From positions 26,335,501-26,399,500 of the forward strand of contig NC_071339.1 in assembly GCF_027744825.2 (NCBI RefSeq): DNA of 64,000 nucleotides, read 5' to 3'. Numbering within the stretch: the stretch's first letter is position 1; every line of letters begins with the position of its first letter. A program made the position numbers and the translations under genes. Shown in pieces: positions 48,061-63,140 of this stretch. The notes below the pieces were generated by a model, which had not been told where the DNA came from, did no database searches, and saw nothing but the letters and a program-made list of their open reading frames with translations. This stretch comes from Synchiropus splendidus (lineage: Eukaryota; Chordata; Actinopteri; Syngnathiformes; Callionymidae).

Positions 48061-49078
48061 GGAGAAAATTTCATGTTCTGAAGTCTCCCTGCAAAGTTAT
48101 GGCACTATCCAGAAAACGCGTTTTCAGCCTGAGATAAGGTGGGTTCCAGAACGCCAAACATAAAAATGTGGATAACTTTGGAAAAACACTTCAGACAGCT
48201 TAGATTTGATGTGCAACGACTAGAAAGACCCTTTCTGCTACAGTGGGAGGTGAAAATTTCATGTTCTGAAGCTTCCCTGCAAAGTTATGCCACAATGCAA
48301 GAAACGCGTTTTCAGCCTGAGATAAGGTCGATTCAGGAACGCCAAACATAAAAATATTGATAACTTTGGAAAAACACTTCAGACAGGTTAGATTTGATGT
48401 GCAACTACTAGACAGACCCTTTCTGCTATAGTGGGAGGCGAAAATGTCATGTTCTGAAGCTTCCCTGCAAAGTTATGGCACAATGCAGAAAACGCGTTTT
48501 CAGCCTGAGATAAGGTGGGTTCCAGAACGCCAAACATAAAAATGTTGATAACTTTGGAAAAACACTTTCGACAGCTTAGATTTGATGTGCAACTACTAGA
48601 AAGACCCTTTCTGCTATAGTGGGAGGTTAAAATTTCATGTTCTGAAGCTTCCCTGCAAAGTTATGGCACAATGCGTAAAACGCGTTTTCAGCCTGAGATG
48701 AGGTTGATTTCAGAACGCCAAACATAAAAATGTTGAGAACTTTGGAAAAACACTTCAGACAGCTAAGATTTGATGTGCAACTACTAGAAAGACCCTTTCT
48801 GCTATAGTGGGAGGTGAAAATTTCATGTTCTGGAGCTTACCTTCAAAGTATTGGCACAATGCAGAAAACGCGTTTTCAGCCTGAGATAAGGTGGGTTCCA
48901 GAACGTCAAACATAAAAATGTTGATAACTTTGGAAAAACACTTCAGACTGCTTAGATTTGATGTGCAACTACTAGAAAGACCCTTTCTGCTCCAGTGGGA
49001 GGTGAAAATTTCATGTTCTGAAGCTTCCCTGCAAAGTTATGCCACAATGCAAGAAACGCGTTTTCAGCCTGAGATAAG
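47199..49078. repeat. 940-bp tandem duplication (5 monomers)
   Basis: The stretches starting at 47199 and 48139 repeat with spacing 940 = 5 x 188, including the AAAATGTGGATAAC variant, the CAACGACTAG variant and AAGTATTGGC. The second copy has CTAGACAGACC near 48408 as a private change. Confidence 0.8.
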
Positions 49079-52000
49079 GTCGATTCAGGAACGCCAAACA
49101 TAAAAGTGTTGATAACTTTGGAAAAACACTTCAGACAGCTTAGATTTGATATGCAACTACGAGAAAGACCCTTTCTGCTATAGTGGGAGGTGAAAATTTC
49201 ATGTTCTGAAGTTTCCCTGCAAAGTTATGGCACAATGCAGAAAATGCGTTTTCAATAAGGTGCGATCCGGAACGCCAAACATAAAAATGTTGATAACTTT
49301 CGAAAAGCACTTCAGACAGCTTAGATTTGTTGTGCAACTACTAGAAAGACCCTTTCTGCTATAGTGGGAGGTGAAAATTTCATATTCTGCAGCTTTCCTG
49401 CAAAGTGATGACACCAAGCAGAAAACGCGTTTTCAGCCTGAGATAAGGTTGATTCCGGAACGCCAAACATAAGAATGTTGATAACTTTGGAAAAACACTT
49501 CAGACAGGTTAGATTTGTTGTGCAACTACGAGAAGGACCCTTTCTGCTATAGTGGGAGTTGAAAATATCATGCTCTGAAGCTTCCCTGCAAAGTTATGGC
49601 ACAATGCGTAAAACGCGTTTTCAGCCTGAGATGAGGTTGATTTCAGAACCCCAAACATAAAAATGTTGATAACTCAGGAAAAACTCTACAGACAGCTTAG
49701 ATTTGATGTGCAACTGCTAGAAAGACCCTATCTGCTAGAGTGGGAGGTGAAAATTTCATGTTCTGAAGCTTCACTGCAAAGTTATGCCACAATGCAGGAA
49801 ATGCGTTTTCAGCCTGAGATAAGGTCGATTCCGGAACGCCAAACATAAAAATATTGATAACTTTGGAAAAACACTTCAGACAGCTTAGATTTGATGTGCA
49901 ACTACTAGAAAGACCCTTTCTGCTATAGTGGGAGGCGAAAATGTCATGTTCTGAAGCTTCCCTGCAAAGTTATGGCACAATGCAGAAAACGCGTTTTCAG
50001 CCTGAGATAAGGTGGGTTCCAGAACGCCAAACATAAAAATGTTGATAACTTTGGAAAAACACTTTCGACAGCTTAGATTTGATGTGCAACTACTAGAAAG
50101 ACCCTTTCTGCTATAGTGGGAGGTTAAAATTTCATGTTCTGAAGCTTCCCTGCAAAGTTATGGCACAATGCGTAAAACGCGTTTTCAGCCTGAGATGAGG
50201 TTGATTTCAGAACGCCAAACATAAAAATGTTGAGAACTTTGGAAAAACACTTCAGACAGCTAAGATTTGATGTGCAACTACTAGAAAGACCCTTTCTGCT
50301 ATAGTGGGAGGTGAAAATTTCATGTTCTGGAGCTTACCTTCAAAGTTTTGGCACAATGCAGAAAACGCGTTTTCAGCCTGAGATAAGGTGGGTTCCAGAA
50401 CGTCAAACGTAAAAATGTTGATAACTTTGGAAAAACACTTCAGACTGCTTAGATTTGATGTGCAACTACTAGAAAGACCCTTTCTGCTCCAGTGGGAGGT
50501 GAAAATTTCATGTTCTGAAGTTTTCCTGCAAAGTTATGGCACAATGCAGAAAATGCGTTTTCAATAAGGTGCGATCCGGAACGCCAAACATAAAAATGTT
50601 GATAACTTTCGAAAAGCACTTCAGACAGCTTAGATTTGTTGTGCAACTACTAGAAAGACCCTTTCTGCTATAGTGGGAGGTGAAAATTTCATATTCTGCA
50701 GCTTTCCTGCAAAGTGATGACACCAAGCAGAAAACGCGTTTTCAGCCTGAGATAAGGTTGATTCCGGAACGCCAAACATAAGAATGTTGATAACTTTGGA
50801 AAAACACTTCAGACAGGTTAGATTTGATGTGCAACTACGAGAAGGACCCTTTCTGCTATAGTGGGAGTTGAAAATATCATGCTCTGAAGCTTCCCTGCAA
50901 AGTTATGGCACAATGCGTAAAACGCGTTTTCAGCCTGAGATGAGGTTGATTTCAGAACCCCAAACATAAAAATGTTGATAACTCAGGAAAAACTCTACAG
51001 ACAGCTTAGATTTGATGTGCAACTGCTAGAAAGACCCTATCTGCTACAGTGGGAGGTGAAAATTTCATGTTCTGAAGCTTCACTGCAAAGTTATGCCACA
51101 ATGCAGGAAATGCGTTTTCAGCCTGAGATAAGGTCGATTCCGGAACGCCAAACATAAAAATATTGATAACTTTGGAAAAACACTTCAGACAGCCTAGATT
51201 TGATGTGCAACTACGAGAAAGACCCTTTCTGCTATAGTGGGAGGAGAAAATTTCATGTTCTGAAGTCTCCCTGCAAAGTTATGGCACTATCCAGAAAACG
51301 CGTTTTCAGCCTGAGATAAGGTGGGTTCCAGAACGCCAAACATAAAAATGTGGATAACTTTGGAAAAACACTTCAGACAGCTTAGATTTGATGTGCAACT
51401 ACTAGAAAGACCCTTTCTGCTATAGTGGGAGGTGAAAATGTCATGTTCTGAAGCTTCCCTGCAAAGTTATGGCAAAATATGTAAAGCGCGTTTTCAGGCT
51501 GAGATAAGGTCGATTCCGAAACGCCAAACATAAAAATGTTGATAACTTTGGAAAAACACTTTCGACAGCTTAGATTTGATGTGCAACTACTAGAAAGACC
51601 CTTTCTGCTATAGTGGGAGGTTAAAATTTCATGTTCTGAAGCTTCCCTGCAAAGTTATGGCACAATGCGTAAAACGCGTTTTCAGCCTGAGATGAGGTTG
51701 ATTTCAGAACGCCAAACATAAAAATGTTGAGAACTTTGGAAAAACACTTCAGACAGCTAAGATTTGATGTGCAACTACTAGAAAGACCCTTTCTGCTATA
51801 GTGGGAGGTGCAAATTTCATGTTCTGGAGCTTACCTTCAAAGTATTGGCACAATGCAGAAAACGCGTTTTCAGCCTGAGATAAGGTGGGTTCCAGAACGT
51901 CAAACATAAAAATGTTGATAACTTTGGAAAAACACTTCAGACTGCTTAGATTTGATGTGCAACTACTAGAAAGACCCTTTCTGCTCCAGTGGGAGGTGAA

Positions 52001-55000
52001 AATTTCATGTTCTGAAGCTTCCCTGCAAAGTTATGCCACAATGCAAGAAACGCGTTTTCAGCCTGAGATAAGGTCGATTCAGGAACGCCAAACATAAAAG
52101 TGTTGATAACTTTGGAAAAACACTTCAGACAGCTTAGATTTGATATGCAACTACGAGAAAGACCCTTTCTGCTATAGTGGGAGGTGAAAATTTCATGTTC
52201 TGAAGTTTCCCTGCAAAGTTATGGCACAATGCAGAAAATGCGTTTTCAATAAGGTGCGATCCGGAACGCCAAACATAAAAATGTTGATAACTTTCGAAAA
52301 GCACTTCAGACAGCTTAGATTTGTTGTGCAACTACTAGAAAGACCCTTTCTGCTATAGTGGGAGGTGAAAATTTCATATTCTGCAGCTTTCCTGCAAAGT
52401 GATGACACCAAGCAGAAAACGCGTTTTCAGCCTGAGATAAGGTTGATTCCGGAACGCCAAACATAAGAATGTTGATAACTTTGGAAAAACACTTCAGACA
52501 GGTTAGATTTGTTGTGCAACTACGAGAAGGACCCTTTCTGCTATAGTGGGAGTTGAAAATATCATGCTCTGAAGCTTCCCTGCAAAGTTATGGCACAATG
52601 CGTAAAACGCGTTTTCAGCCTGAGATGAGGTTGATTTCAGAACCCCAAACATAAAAATGTTGATAACTCAGGAAAAACTCTACAGACAGCTTAGATTTGA
52701 TGTGCAACTGCTAGAAAGACCCTATCTGCTAGAGTGGGAGGTGAAAATTTCATGTTCTGAAGCTTCACTGCAAAGTTATGCCACAATGCAGGAAATGCGT
52801 TTTCAGCCTGAGATAAGGTCGATTCCGGAACGCCAAACATAAAAATATTGATAACTTTGGAAAAACACTTCAGACAGCTTAGATTTGATGTGCAACTACT
52901 AGAAAGACCCTTTCTGCTATAGTGGGAGGCGAAAATGTCATGTTCTGAAGCTTCCCTGCAAAGTTATGGCACAATGCAGAAAACGCGTTTTCAGCCTGAG
53001 ATAAGGTGGGTTCCAGAACGCCAAACATAAAAATGTTGATAACTTTGGAAAAACACTTTCGACAGCTTAGATTTGATGTGCAACTACTAGAAAGACCCTT
53101 TCTACTATAGTGGGAGGTTAAAATTTCATGTTCTGAAGCTTCCCTGCAAAGTTATGGCACAATGCGTAAAACGCGTTTTCAGCCTGAGATGAGGTTGATT
53201 TCAGAACGCCAAACATAAAAATGTTGAGAACTTTGGAAAAACACTTCAGACAGCTAAGATTTGATGTGCAACTACTAGAAAGACCCTTTCTGCTATAGTG
53301 GGAGGTGAAAATTTCATGTTCTGGAGCTTACCTTCAAAGTTTTGGCACAATGCAGAAAACGCGTTTTCAGCCTGAGATAAGGTGGGTTCCAGAACGTCAA
53401 ACGTAAAAATGTTGATAACTTTGGAAAAACACTTCAGACTGCTTAGATTTGATGTGCAACTACTAGAAAGACCCTTTCTGCTCCAGTGGGAGGTGAAAAT
53501 TTCATGTTCTGAAGTTTCCCTGCAAAGTTATGGCACAATGCAGAAAATGCGTTTTCAATAAGGTGCGATCCGGAACGCCAAACATAAAAATGTTGATAAC
53601 TTTCGAAAAGCACTTCAGACAGCTTAGATTTGTTGTGCAACTACTAGAAAGACCCTTTCTGCTATAGTGGGAGGTGAAAATTTCATATTCTGCAGCTTTC
53701 CTGCAAAGTGATGACACCAAGCAGAAAACGCGTTTTCAGCCTGAGATAAGGTTGATTCCGGAACGCCAAACATAAGAATGTTGATAACTTTGGAAAAACA
53801 CTTCAGACAGGTTAGATTTGATGTGCAACTACGAGAAGGACCCTTTCTGCTATAGTGGGAGTTGAAAATATCATGCTCTGAAGCTTCCCTGCAAAGTTAT
53901 GGCACAATGCGTAAAACGCGTTTTCAGCCTGAGATGAGGTTGATTTCAGAACCCCAAACATAAAAATGTTGATAACTCAGGAAAAACTCTACAGACAGCT
54001 TAGATTTGATGTGCAACTGCTAGAAAGACCCTATCTGCTACAGTGGGAGGTGAAAATTTCATGTTCTGAAGCTTCACTGCAAAGTTATGCCACAATGCAG
54101 GAAATGCGTTTTCAGCCTGAGATAAGGTCGATTCCGGAACGCCAAACATAAAAATATTGATAACTTTGGAAAAACACTTCAGACAGCCTAGATTTGATGT
54201 GCAACTACGAGAAAGACCCTTTCTGCTATAGTGGGAGGAGAAAATTTCATGTTCTGAAGTCTCCCTGCAAAGTTATGGCACTATCCAGAAAACGCGTTTT
54301 CAGCCTGAGATAAGGTGGGTTCCAGAACGCCAAACATAAAAATGTGGATAACTTTGGAAAAACACTTCAGACAGCTTAGATTTGATGTGCAACTACTAGA
54401 AAGACCCTTTCTGCTATAGTGGGAGGTGAAAATGTCATGTTCTGAAGCTTCCCTGCAAAGTTATGGCAAAATATGTAAAGCGCGTTTTCAGGCTGAGATA
54501 AGGTCGATTCCGAAACGCCAAACATAAAAATGTTGATAACTTTGGAAAAACACTTTCGACAGCTTAGATTTGATGTGCAACTACTAGAAAGACCCTTTCT
54601 GCTATAGTGGGAGGTTAAAATGTCATGTTCTGAAGCTTCCCTGCAAAGTTATGGCACAATGCGTAAAACGCGTTTTCAGCCTGAGATGAGGTTGATTTCA
54701 GAACGCCAAACATAAAAATGTTGAGAACTTTGGAAAAACACTTCAAACAGCTAACATTTGATGTGCAACTACTAGAAAGACCCTTTCTGCTATAGTGGGA
54801 GGTGAAAATTTCATGTTCTGGAGCTTACCTTCAAAGTTTTGGCACAATGCAGAAAACGCGTTTTCAGCCTGAGATAAGGTGGGTTCCAGAACGTCAAACA
54901 TAAAAATGTTGATAACTTTGGAAAAACACTTCAGACAGCTTAGATTTGATGTGCAACTACTAAAAAGACCCTTTCTGCTACAGTGGGAGGTGAAAATTTC

Positions 55001-55200
55001 ATGTTCTGAAGCTTCCCTGCAAAGTTATGCCACAATGCAAGAAACGCGTTTTCAGCCTGAGATAAGGTCGATTCAGGAACGCCAAACATAAAAGTGTTGA
55101 TAACTTTGGAAAAACACTTCAGACAACTTAGATTTGATATGCAACTACGAGAAAGACCCTTTCTGCTATAGTGGGAGGTGAAAATTTCATGTTCTGAAGT
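48540..55200. repeat. 2,994-bp higher-order repeat, two copies and a part
   Basis: Marker variants recur at exactly 2,994 bp (48891/51885/54879, 49140/52134/55128, 49663/52657, 50449/53443). 2,994 is 16 x 188 minus 14: each unit carries two monomers with a 7-bp loss that turns TTTTCAGCCTGAGATAAGG into TTTTCAATAAGG. Inside the unit the two short monomers lie 1,309 bp apart (7 x 188 minus 7), showing an older internal duplication. Confidence 0.88.
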
Positions 55201-58200
55201 TTCCCTGCAAAGTTATGGCACAATGCAGAAAATGCGTTTTCAATAAGGTGCGATCCGGAACGCCAAACATAAAAATGTTGATAACTTTCGAAAAGCACTT
55301 CAGACAGCTTAGATTTTTTGTGCAACTACTAGAAAGACCCTTTCTGCTATAGTGGGAGGTGAAAATTTCATATTCTGCAGCTTTCCTGCAAAGTGATGAC
55401 ACCAAGCAGAAAACGCCTTTTCAGCCTGAGATAAGGTTGATTCCGGAACGCCAAACATAAGAATGTTGATAACTTTGGAAAAACACTTCAGACAGGTTAG
55501 ATTTGATGTGCAACTACTAGAAGGACCCTTTCTGCTATATTGGGAGGTCAGAATTTCATGTTCTGAAGCTTCCCTGCAAAGTTATGGGACAATGCAGAAA
55601 ACGATTTTTCATCCTGAGATAAGGTTGATTCCGGAACGCCAAACATAAAAATGTTGATAACTTTCGAAAAACACTTTAGACAGCTTAGATTTGTTGTGCA
55701 ACTACTAGAAATACCCTTTCTGCTCTAGTGGGAGGTGAAAATATCATGTTCTGAAGCTTCCCTGCAAAGTTATGGCACAATGCAGAAAACGCGTTTTCAT
55801 CGTGAGATAAGGTCGATTCCGGAACGCCAAACATAAAAATGTTGATAACTCAGGAAAAACTCTACAGACAGCTTAGATTTGATGTGCAACTACTAGATAT
55901 ACCCTTTCTGCTGAAGTGGGAGATGAAAATTTCATGTTCTAAAGCTTCCCTGCAAAGTTATGGCACAATGCAGAAAACGCGTTTTAAGCGTGAGATAAGG
56001 AGAGTTCCGGAACGCCAAACATAAAAATGTTGATAACTTTGGAACAACACATCAGACCGCTTAGATTTGATGTGCAACTACTAGAAAGACCCTTTCTGCT
56101 ATAGTGGGAGGTGAAAATACCATGTTCTGAAGCTTCCCTGCAAAGTTATGGCACAATGCGTAAAATGCATTTTCAGCCTGAGATGAGGTTGATTTCAGAA
56201 CGCCAAACATAAAAATGTTGATAACTCAGGAAAAACTCTACAGACAGCTTAGATTTTATGTGCAACTACTAGAAAGACCCTTTCTGCTATAGTGGGAGAT
56301 GAAAATTTCATGTTCTGAAGCTTCCCTACAAAGTTATGGCACAATGCAGAAAACGCGTTTTCAGACTGTGATAAGGTGGGTTCCAGAACGCCAAACAGAA
56401 AAAAGTAGATAACTTTGGAAAAACATATCAGACAGCTTAGATTTGATGTGCAACTACGAGAAAGACCCTTTCTGCTATAGTGGGAGGTGGAAATTTCATG
56501 TTCTGAAGCTTCCCTGCCAAGTTATGGCACAATTCCGAAAACGCGTTTTCTGCCTGAGATAAGGTCGATTCCGGAACGCCAATCATGAAAAAGTTGATAA
56601 CTTTTGAAATGCACTTCAGACAGCTTAGATTTGATGTGCAAGTACTAGAAAGACCCTTTCTGCTATAGTGGGAGGTGAAAATTTCATGTTCTGAAACTTC
56701 CCTCCAAAGTTATGGCACAATGGAGAAAACGCGTTTTCAGCCTGAGATAAGGTGGGTTCCGGAACGCCAAACATAAAAATGTTGATAACTTTCGAAAAAC
56801 ACTTCAGAGAGCTTAGATTTGAAGTGCAACTACTAGAACGACCCTTTCTACTATGCGGCAGGTGAAAATTTCATGTTCTGTGGCATCCCTGCAAAGTTAT
56901 GGCACAATGCGTAAAACGCGTTTTCTGCCTGAGATAAGGTCAATTCCGGAACGCCAAACATTAAAATGTTGATAACTTTGGAAAAACACTTCAGACAGCA
57001 TAGATTTGATGTACAACTACGAGAAAGACCTTTTCTGCTATAGCGCAAGTTTAAAATTTCATGTTCTGAAGCTTCCCTGCAAAATTATGGCACAATGCAG
57101 AAAACGCGTTTTCAGCCTGAGAAAAGGTCGATTCCGGAACGCCAAACATAAAAATGTTGATAACTTTGGATAAACACTTCAGACAGCTTAGAGTTGATGT
57201 GCAACTACTAGAAAGACCATTTCTGCGATTGTGGGAGGTGAAAATTTCATGTTCTGAAGCTTCCCTGCAAAGTTATGGAACAATGCGTTAAACGCGTTTT
57301 CAGCCTGAGATAAGGTCGATTCAGGAACGCCAAACATAAAAAATATGATAACTTTTGAAATACACTTCAGACAGCTTAGATTTGCAAGTACCAGAAAGAC
57401 CCTTTCTGCTATAGTGGGAGGTGAAAATTTCATGTTCTGAAGCTTCCCTGCAAAGTTATGGCACAATGGAGAAAACGCGTTTTCAGCCTGAGATAAGGTG
57501 GGTTCCGGAACGCCAAACATAAAAATTTTGATAAATTTGGAAAAACACTTCAGACAGCTTAGATTTCATGTGCAACTAGAAGACAGACCCTTTCTGCTAT
57601 AGTGGGGGGTGAAAATTTCATGTTCTGAAGCTTCCCTGCAAAGTTATGGCACAATGCAGAGAACGGGTGTTCAGCCTGAGATAAGGTGGGTTCCGGAACG
57701 CCAAACATAAAAGTGTTAATAACTTTGGAAAAACACTTCAGACAGCTTAGATTTGATGTGCAAGTACTATAAAGACCTTTTCTGCTATTGTGGAACTTTA
57801 AAATGTCATTTTCTGATGCATCCCTGCAAAGTTATGGCACAATGCAGAAAACGGGGTGTTCAGCCTGAGATAAGGTTGATTCCGGAACGTCAAACATAAA
57901 AATGTTGATAACGTTGGAAAGCCACTTCAGACAGCTTAGATTTGATGTGCAACTACTAGAATGACCTTTTCTGCTATAGTGGCAGGTTAAAATTTCATGC
58001 TCTGAAACTTCCCTGCAAAGTTATGGCACAATGCAGAAAACGCGTTTTCGGCCTGAGATAAGGTCGATTCAGGAACACCAAACATAAAAATGTTGAAAAC
58101 TTTGGAAAAACACTTCAGACAGCTCAGATTTGATGTGCAACTACGAGAAAGACCCTTTCTGCTATAGTGGGAGGTGAAAATATCATGTTGTGAAGCTTCC

Positions 58201-61200
58201 CTGCAAAGTTATGGCACAATGCGTAAAACGCGTTTTCAGCCTGAGATGAGGTTGATTTCAGAACCCCAAACATAAAAATGTTGATAACTCAGGAAAAACT
58301 CTACAGACAGCTTAGATTTGATGTGCAACTGCTAGAAAGACCCTATCTGCTACAGTGGGAGGTGAAAATTTCATGTTCTGAAGTCTCCCTGCAAAGTTAT
58401 GGCACTATCCAGAAAACCCGTTTTCAGCCTGAGATAAGGTGGGTTCCAGAACGCCAAACATAAAAATGTGGATAACTTTGGAAAAACACTTCAGACAGCT
58501 TAGATTTGATGTGCAACTACTAGAAAGACCCTTTCTGCTATAGTGGGAGGTGAAAATGTCATGTTCTGAAGCTTCCCTGCAAAGTTATGGCAAAATATGT
58601 AAAGCGCGTTTTCAGGCTGAGATAAGGTCGATTCCGAAACGCCAAACATAAAAATGTTGATAACTTTGGAAAAACACTTTCGACAGCTTAGATTTGATGT
58701 GCAACTACAAGAAAGACCCTTTCTGCTATAGTGGGAGGTTAAAATTTCATGTTCTGAAGCTTCCCTGCAAAGTTATGGCACAATGCGTAAAACGCGTTTT
58801 CAGCCTGAGATGAGGTTGATTTCAGAACGCCAAACATAAAAATGTTGAGAACTTTGGAAAAACACTTCAGACAGCTAACATTTGATGTGCAACTACTAGA
58901 AAGACCCTTTCTGCTATAGTGGGAGGTGAAAATTTCATGTTCTGGAGCTTACCTTCAAAGTTTTGGCACAATGCAGAAAACGCGTTTTCAGCCTGAGATA
59001 AGGTGGGTTCCAGAACGTCAAACATAAAAATGTTGATAACTTTGGAAAAACACTTCAGACAGCTTAGATTTGATGTGCAACTACTAGAAAGACCCTTTCT
59101 GCTACAGTGGGAGGTGAAAATTTCATGTTCTGAAGCTTCCCTGCAAAGTTATGCCACAATGCAAGAAACGCGTTTTCAGCCTGAGATAAGGTCGATTCAG
59201 GAACGCCAAACATAAAAGTGTTGATAACTTTGGAAAAACACTTCAGACAGCTTAGATTTGATATGCAACTACGAGAAAGACCGTTTCTGCTATAGTGGGA
59301 GGTGAAAATTTCATGTTCTGAAGTTTCCCTGCAAAGTTATGGCACAATGCAGAAAATGCGTTTTCAAAAAGGTGCGATCCGGAACGCCAAACATAAAAAT
59401 GTTGATAACTTTCGAAAAGCACTTCAGACAGCTTAGATTTTTTGTGCAACTACTAGAAAGACCCTTTCTGCTATAGTGGGAGGTGAAAATTTCATATTCT
59501 GCAGCTTTCCTGCAAAGTGATGACACCAAGCAGAAAACGCGTTTTCAGCCTGAGATAAGGTTGATTCCGGAACGCCAAACATAAGAATGTTGATAACTTT
59601 GGAAAAACACTTCAGACAGGTTAGATTTGATGTGCAACTACTAGAAGGACCCTTTCTGCTATATTGGGAGGTCAGAATTTCATGTTCTGAAGCTTCCCTG
59701 CAAAGTTATGGGACAATGCAGAAAACGATTTTTCATCCTGAGATAAGGTCGATTCCGGAACGCCAAACATAAAAATGTTGATAACTTTCGAAAAACACTT
59801 CAGACAGCTTAGATTTGTTGTGCAACTACTAGAAATACCCTTTCTGCTCTAGTGGGAGGTGAAAATATCATGTTCTGAAGCTTCCCTGCAAAGTTATGGC
59901 ACAATGCAGAAAACGCGTTTTCATCGTGAGATAAGGTCGATTCCGGAACGCCAAACATAAAAATGTTGATAACTCAGGAAAAACTCTACAGACAGCTTAG
60001 ATTTGATGTGCAACTACTAGATATACCCTTTCTGCTGAAGTGGGAGATGAAAATTTCATGTTCTAAAGCTTCCCTGCAAAGTTATGGCACAATGCAGAAA
60101 ACGCGTTTTAAGCGTGAGATAAGGAGAGTTCCGGAACGCCAAACATAAAAATGTTGATAACTTTGGAACAACACATCAGACCGCTTAGATTTGATGTGCA
60201 ACTACTAGAAAGACCCTTTCTGCTATAGTGGGAGGTGAAAATACCATGTTCTGAAGCTTCCCTGCAAAGTTATGGCACAATGCGTAAAATGCATTTTCAG
60301 CCTGAGATGAGGTTGATTTCAGAACGCCAAACATAAAAATGTTGATAACTCAGGAAAAACTCTACAGACAGCTTAGATTTTATGTGCAACTACTAGAAAG
60401 ACCCTTTCTGCTATAGTGGGAGATGAAAATTTCATGTTCTGAAGCTTCCCTACAAAGTTATGGCACAATGCAGAAAACGCGTTTTCAGACTGTGATAAGG
60501 TGGGTTCCAGAACGCCAAACAGAAAAAAGTAGATAACTTTGGAAAAACATATCAGACAGCTTAGATTTGATGTGCAACTACGAGAAAGACCCTTTCTGCT
60601 CTAGTGGGAGGTGAAAATATCATGTTCTGAAGCTTCCCTGCAAAGTTATGGCACAATGCAGAAAACGCGTTTTCATCGTGAGATAAGGTCGATTCCGGAA
60701 CGCCAAACATAAAAATGTTGATAACTCAGGAAAAACTCTACAGACAGCTTAGATTTGATGTGCAACTACTAGATATACCCTTTCTGCTGAAGTGGGAGAT
60801 GAAAATTTCATGTTCTAAAGCTTCCCTGCAAAGTTATGGCACAATGCAGAAACTGGTTTTAAGCGTGAGATAAGGAGAGTTCCGGAACGCCAAAAATAAA
60901 AATGTTGATAACTTTGGAACAACACATCAGACAGCTTAGATTTGATGTGCAACTACTAGAAAGACCCTTTCTGCTATAGTGGGAGGTGAAAATACCATGT
61001 TCTGAAGCTTCCCTGCAAAGTTATGGCACAATGCGTAAAATGCATTTTCAGCCTGAGATGAGGTTGATTTCAGAAGGCCAAACATAAAAATGTTGATAAC
61101 TCAGGAAAAACTCTACAGACAGCTTAGATTTTATGTGCAACTACTAGAAAGACCCTTTCTGCTATAGTGGGAGATGAAAATTTCATGTTCTGAAGCTTCC

Positions 61201-63140
61201 CTACACAGTTATGGCACAATGCAGAAAACGCGTTTTCAGACTGTGATAAGGTGGGTTCCAGAACGCCAAACAGAAAAAAGTAGATAACTTTGGAAAAACA
61301 TATCAGACAGCTTAGATTTGATGTGCAACTACGAGAAAGACCCTTTCTGCTATAGTGGGAGGTGGAAATTTCATGTTCTGAAGCTTCCCTGCCAAGTTAT
61401 GGCACAATTCCGAAAACGCGTTTTCTGCCTGAGATAAGGTCGATTCCGGAACGCCAAACATAAAAAAGTTGATAACTTTTGAAATGCACTTCAGACAGCT
61501 TAGATTTGATGTGCAAGTACTAGAAAGACCCTTTCTGCTATAGTGGGAGGTGAAAATTTCATATTCTGAAGCTTCCCTCCAAAGTTATGGCACAATGGAG
61601 AAAACGCGTTTTCAGCCTGAGATAAGGTGGGTTCCGGAACGCCAAACATAAAAATGTTGATAACTTTCGAAAAACACTTCAGAGAGTTTAGATTTGAAGT
61701 GCAACTACTAGAACGACCCTTTCTACTATGCGGCAGGTGAAAATTTCATGTTCTGTGGCATCCCTGCAAAGTTATGGCACAATGCGTAAAACGCGTTTTC
61801 AGCCTGAGATAAGGTCAATTCCGGAACGCCAAACATTAAAATGTTGATAACTTTGGAAAAACACTTCAGACAGCTTAGATTTGATGTACAACTACGAGAA
61901 AGACCTTTTCTGCTATAGCGCAAGTTTAAAATTTCATGTTCTGAAGCTTCCCTGCAAAGTTATGACACAATGCAGAAAACGCGTTTTCAGCCTGAGAAAA
62001 GGTCGATTACGGAACGCCAAACATAAAAATGTTGATAACTTTGGATAAACACTTCAGTCAGCTTAGATTTGATGTGCAACTACTAGAAAGACCATTTCTG
62101 CGATTGTGGGAGGTGAAAATTTCATGTTCTGAAGCTTCCCTGCAAAGTTATGGAACAATGCGTTAAACGCGTTTTCAGCCTGAGATAAGGTCGATTCAGG
62201 AACGCCAAACATAAAAAATATGATAACTTTTGAAATACACTTCAGACAGCTTAGATTTGCAAGTACTAGAAAGACCCTTTCTGCTATAGTGGGAGGTGAA
62301 AATTTCATGTTCTGAAGCTTCCCTGCAAAGTTATGGCACAATGGAGAAAACGCGTTTTCAGCCTGAGATAAGGTGGGTTCCGGAACGCCAAACATAAAAG
62401 TGTTAATAACTTTGGAAAAACACTTCAGACAGCTTAGATTTGATGTGCAAGTACTATAAAGACCTTTTCTGCTATTGTGGAACTTTAAAATGTCATTTTC
62501 TGATGCATCCCTGCAAAGTTATGGCACAATGCAGAAAACGGGGTGTTCAGCCTGAGATAAGGTTGATTCCGGAACGTCAAACATAAAAATGTTGATGACG
62601 TTGGAAAGCCACTTCAGACAGCTTAGATTTGATGTGCAACTACTGGAAAGACCCTTTCTGCTATAGTGGGAGGTGAAAATTTCATGTTCTGAAGCTTCCC
62701 TGCAAAGTTATGCCACAATGCAGGAAACGCGTTTTCAGCCTGAGAAAAGGTGGGTTCCGGAAGGCCAAACATAAAAATGTTGATAACTGTTGAAAAACAC
62801 TTCAAGACAGCTTAGATTTGATGTGCAACTACTAGAATGACCTTTTCTGCTATAGTGGCAGGTTAAAATTTCATGCTCTGAAACTTCCCTGCAAAGTTAT
62901 GGCACAATGCAGAAAACGCGTTTTCGGCCTGAGATAAGGTCGATTCAGGAACACCAAACATAAAAATGTTGAAAACTTTGGAAAAACACATCAGACAGCT
63001 CAGATTTGATGTGCAACTACGAGAAAGACCCTTTCTGCTATAGTGGGAGGTGAAAATATCATGTTGTGAAGCTTCCCTGCAAAGTTATGGCACAATGCGT
63101 AAAATGCGTTTACAGCCTGAGATGAGGTTGATTTCAGAAC
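54245..63140. repeat. 4,124-bp duplication with later internal change
   Basis: Points in 54.25-56.5 kb recur 4,124 bp on (55463/59587, 55839/59963), and points beyond recur at 4,875 bp (56851/61726, 57188/62063). The 751-bp step is a tandem duplication of four monomers in the second copy, about 59850-60600 repeated at 60600-61350, minus one base (GAAACTGGTTTT near 60848). Other differences are a lost monomer near 62.4 kb and an added one near 62.7 kb. Confidence 0.82.
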
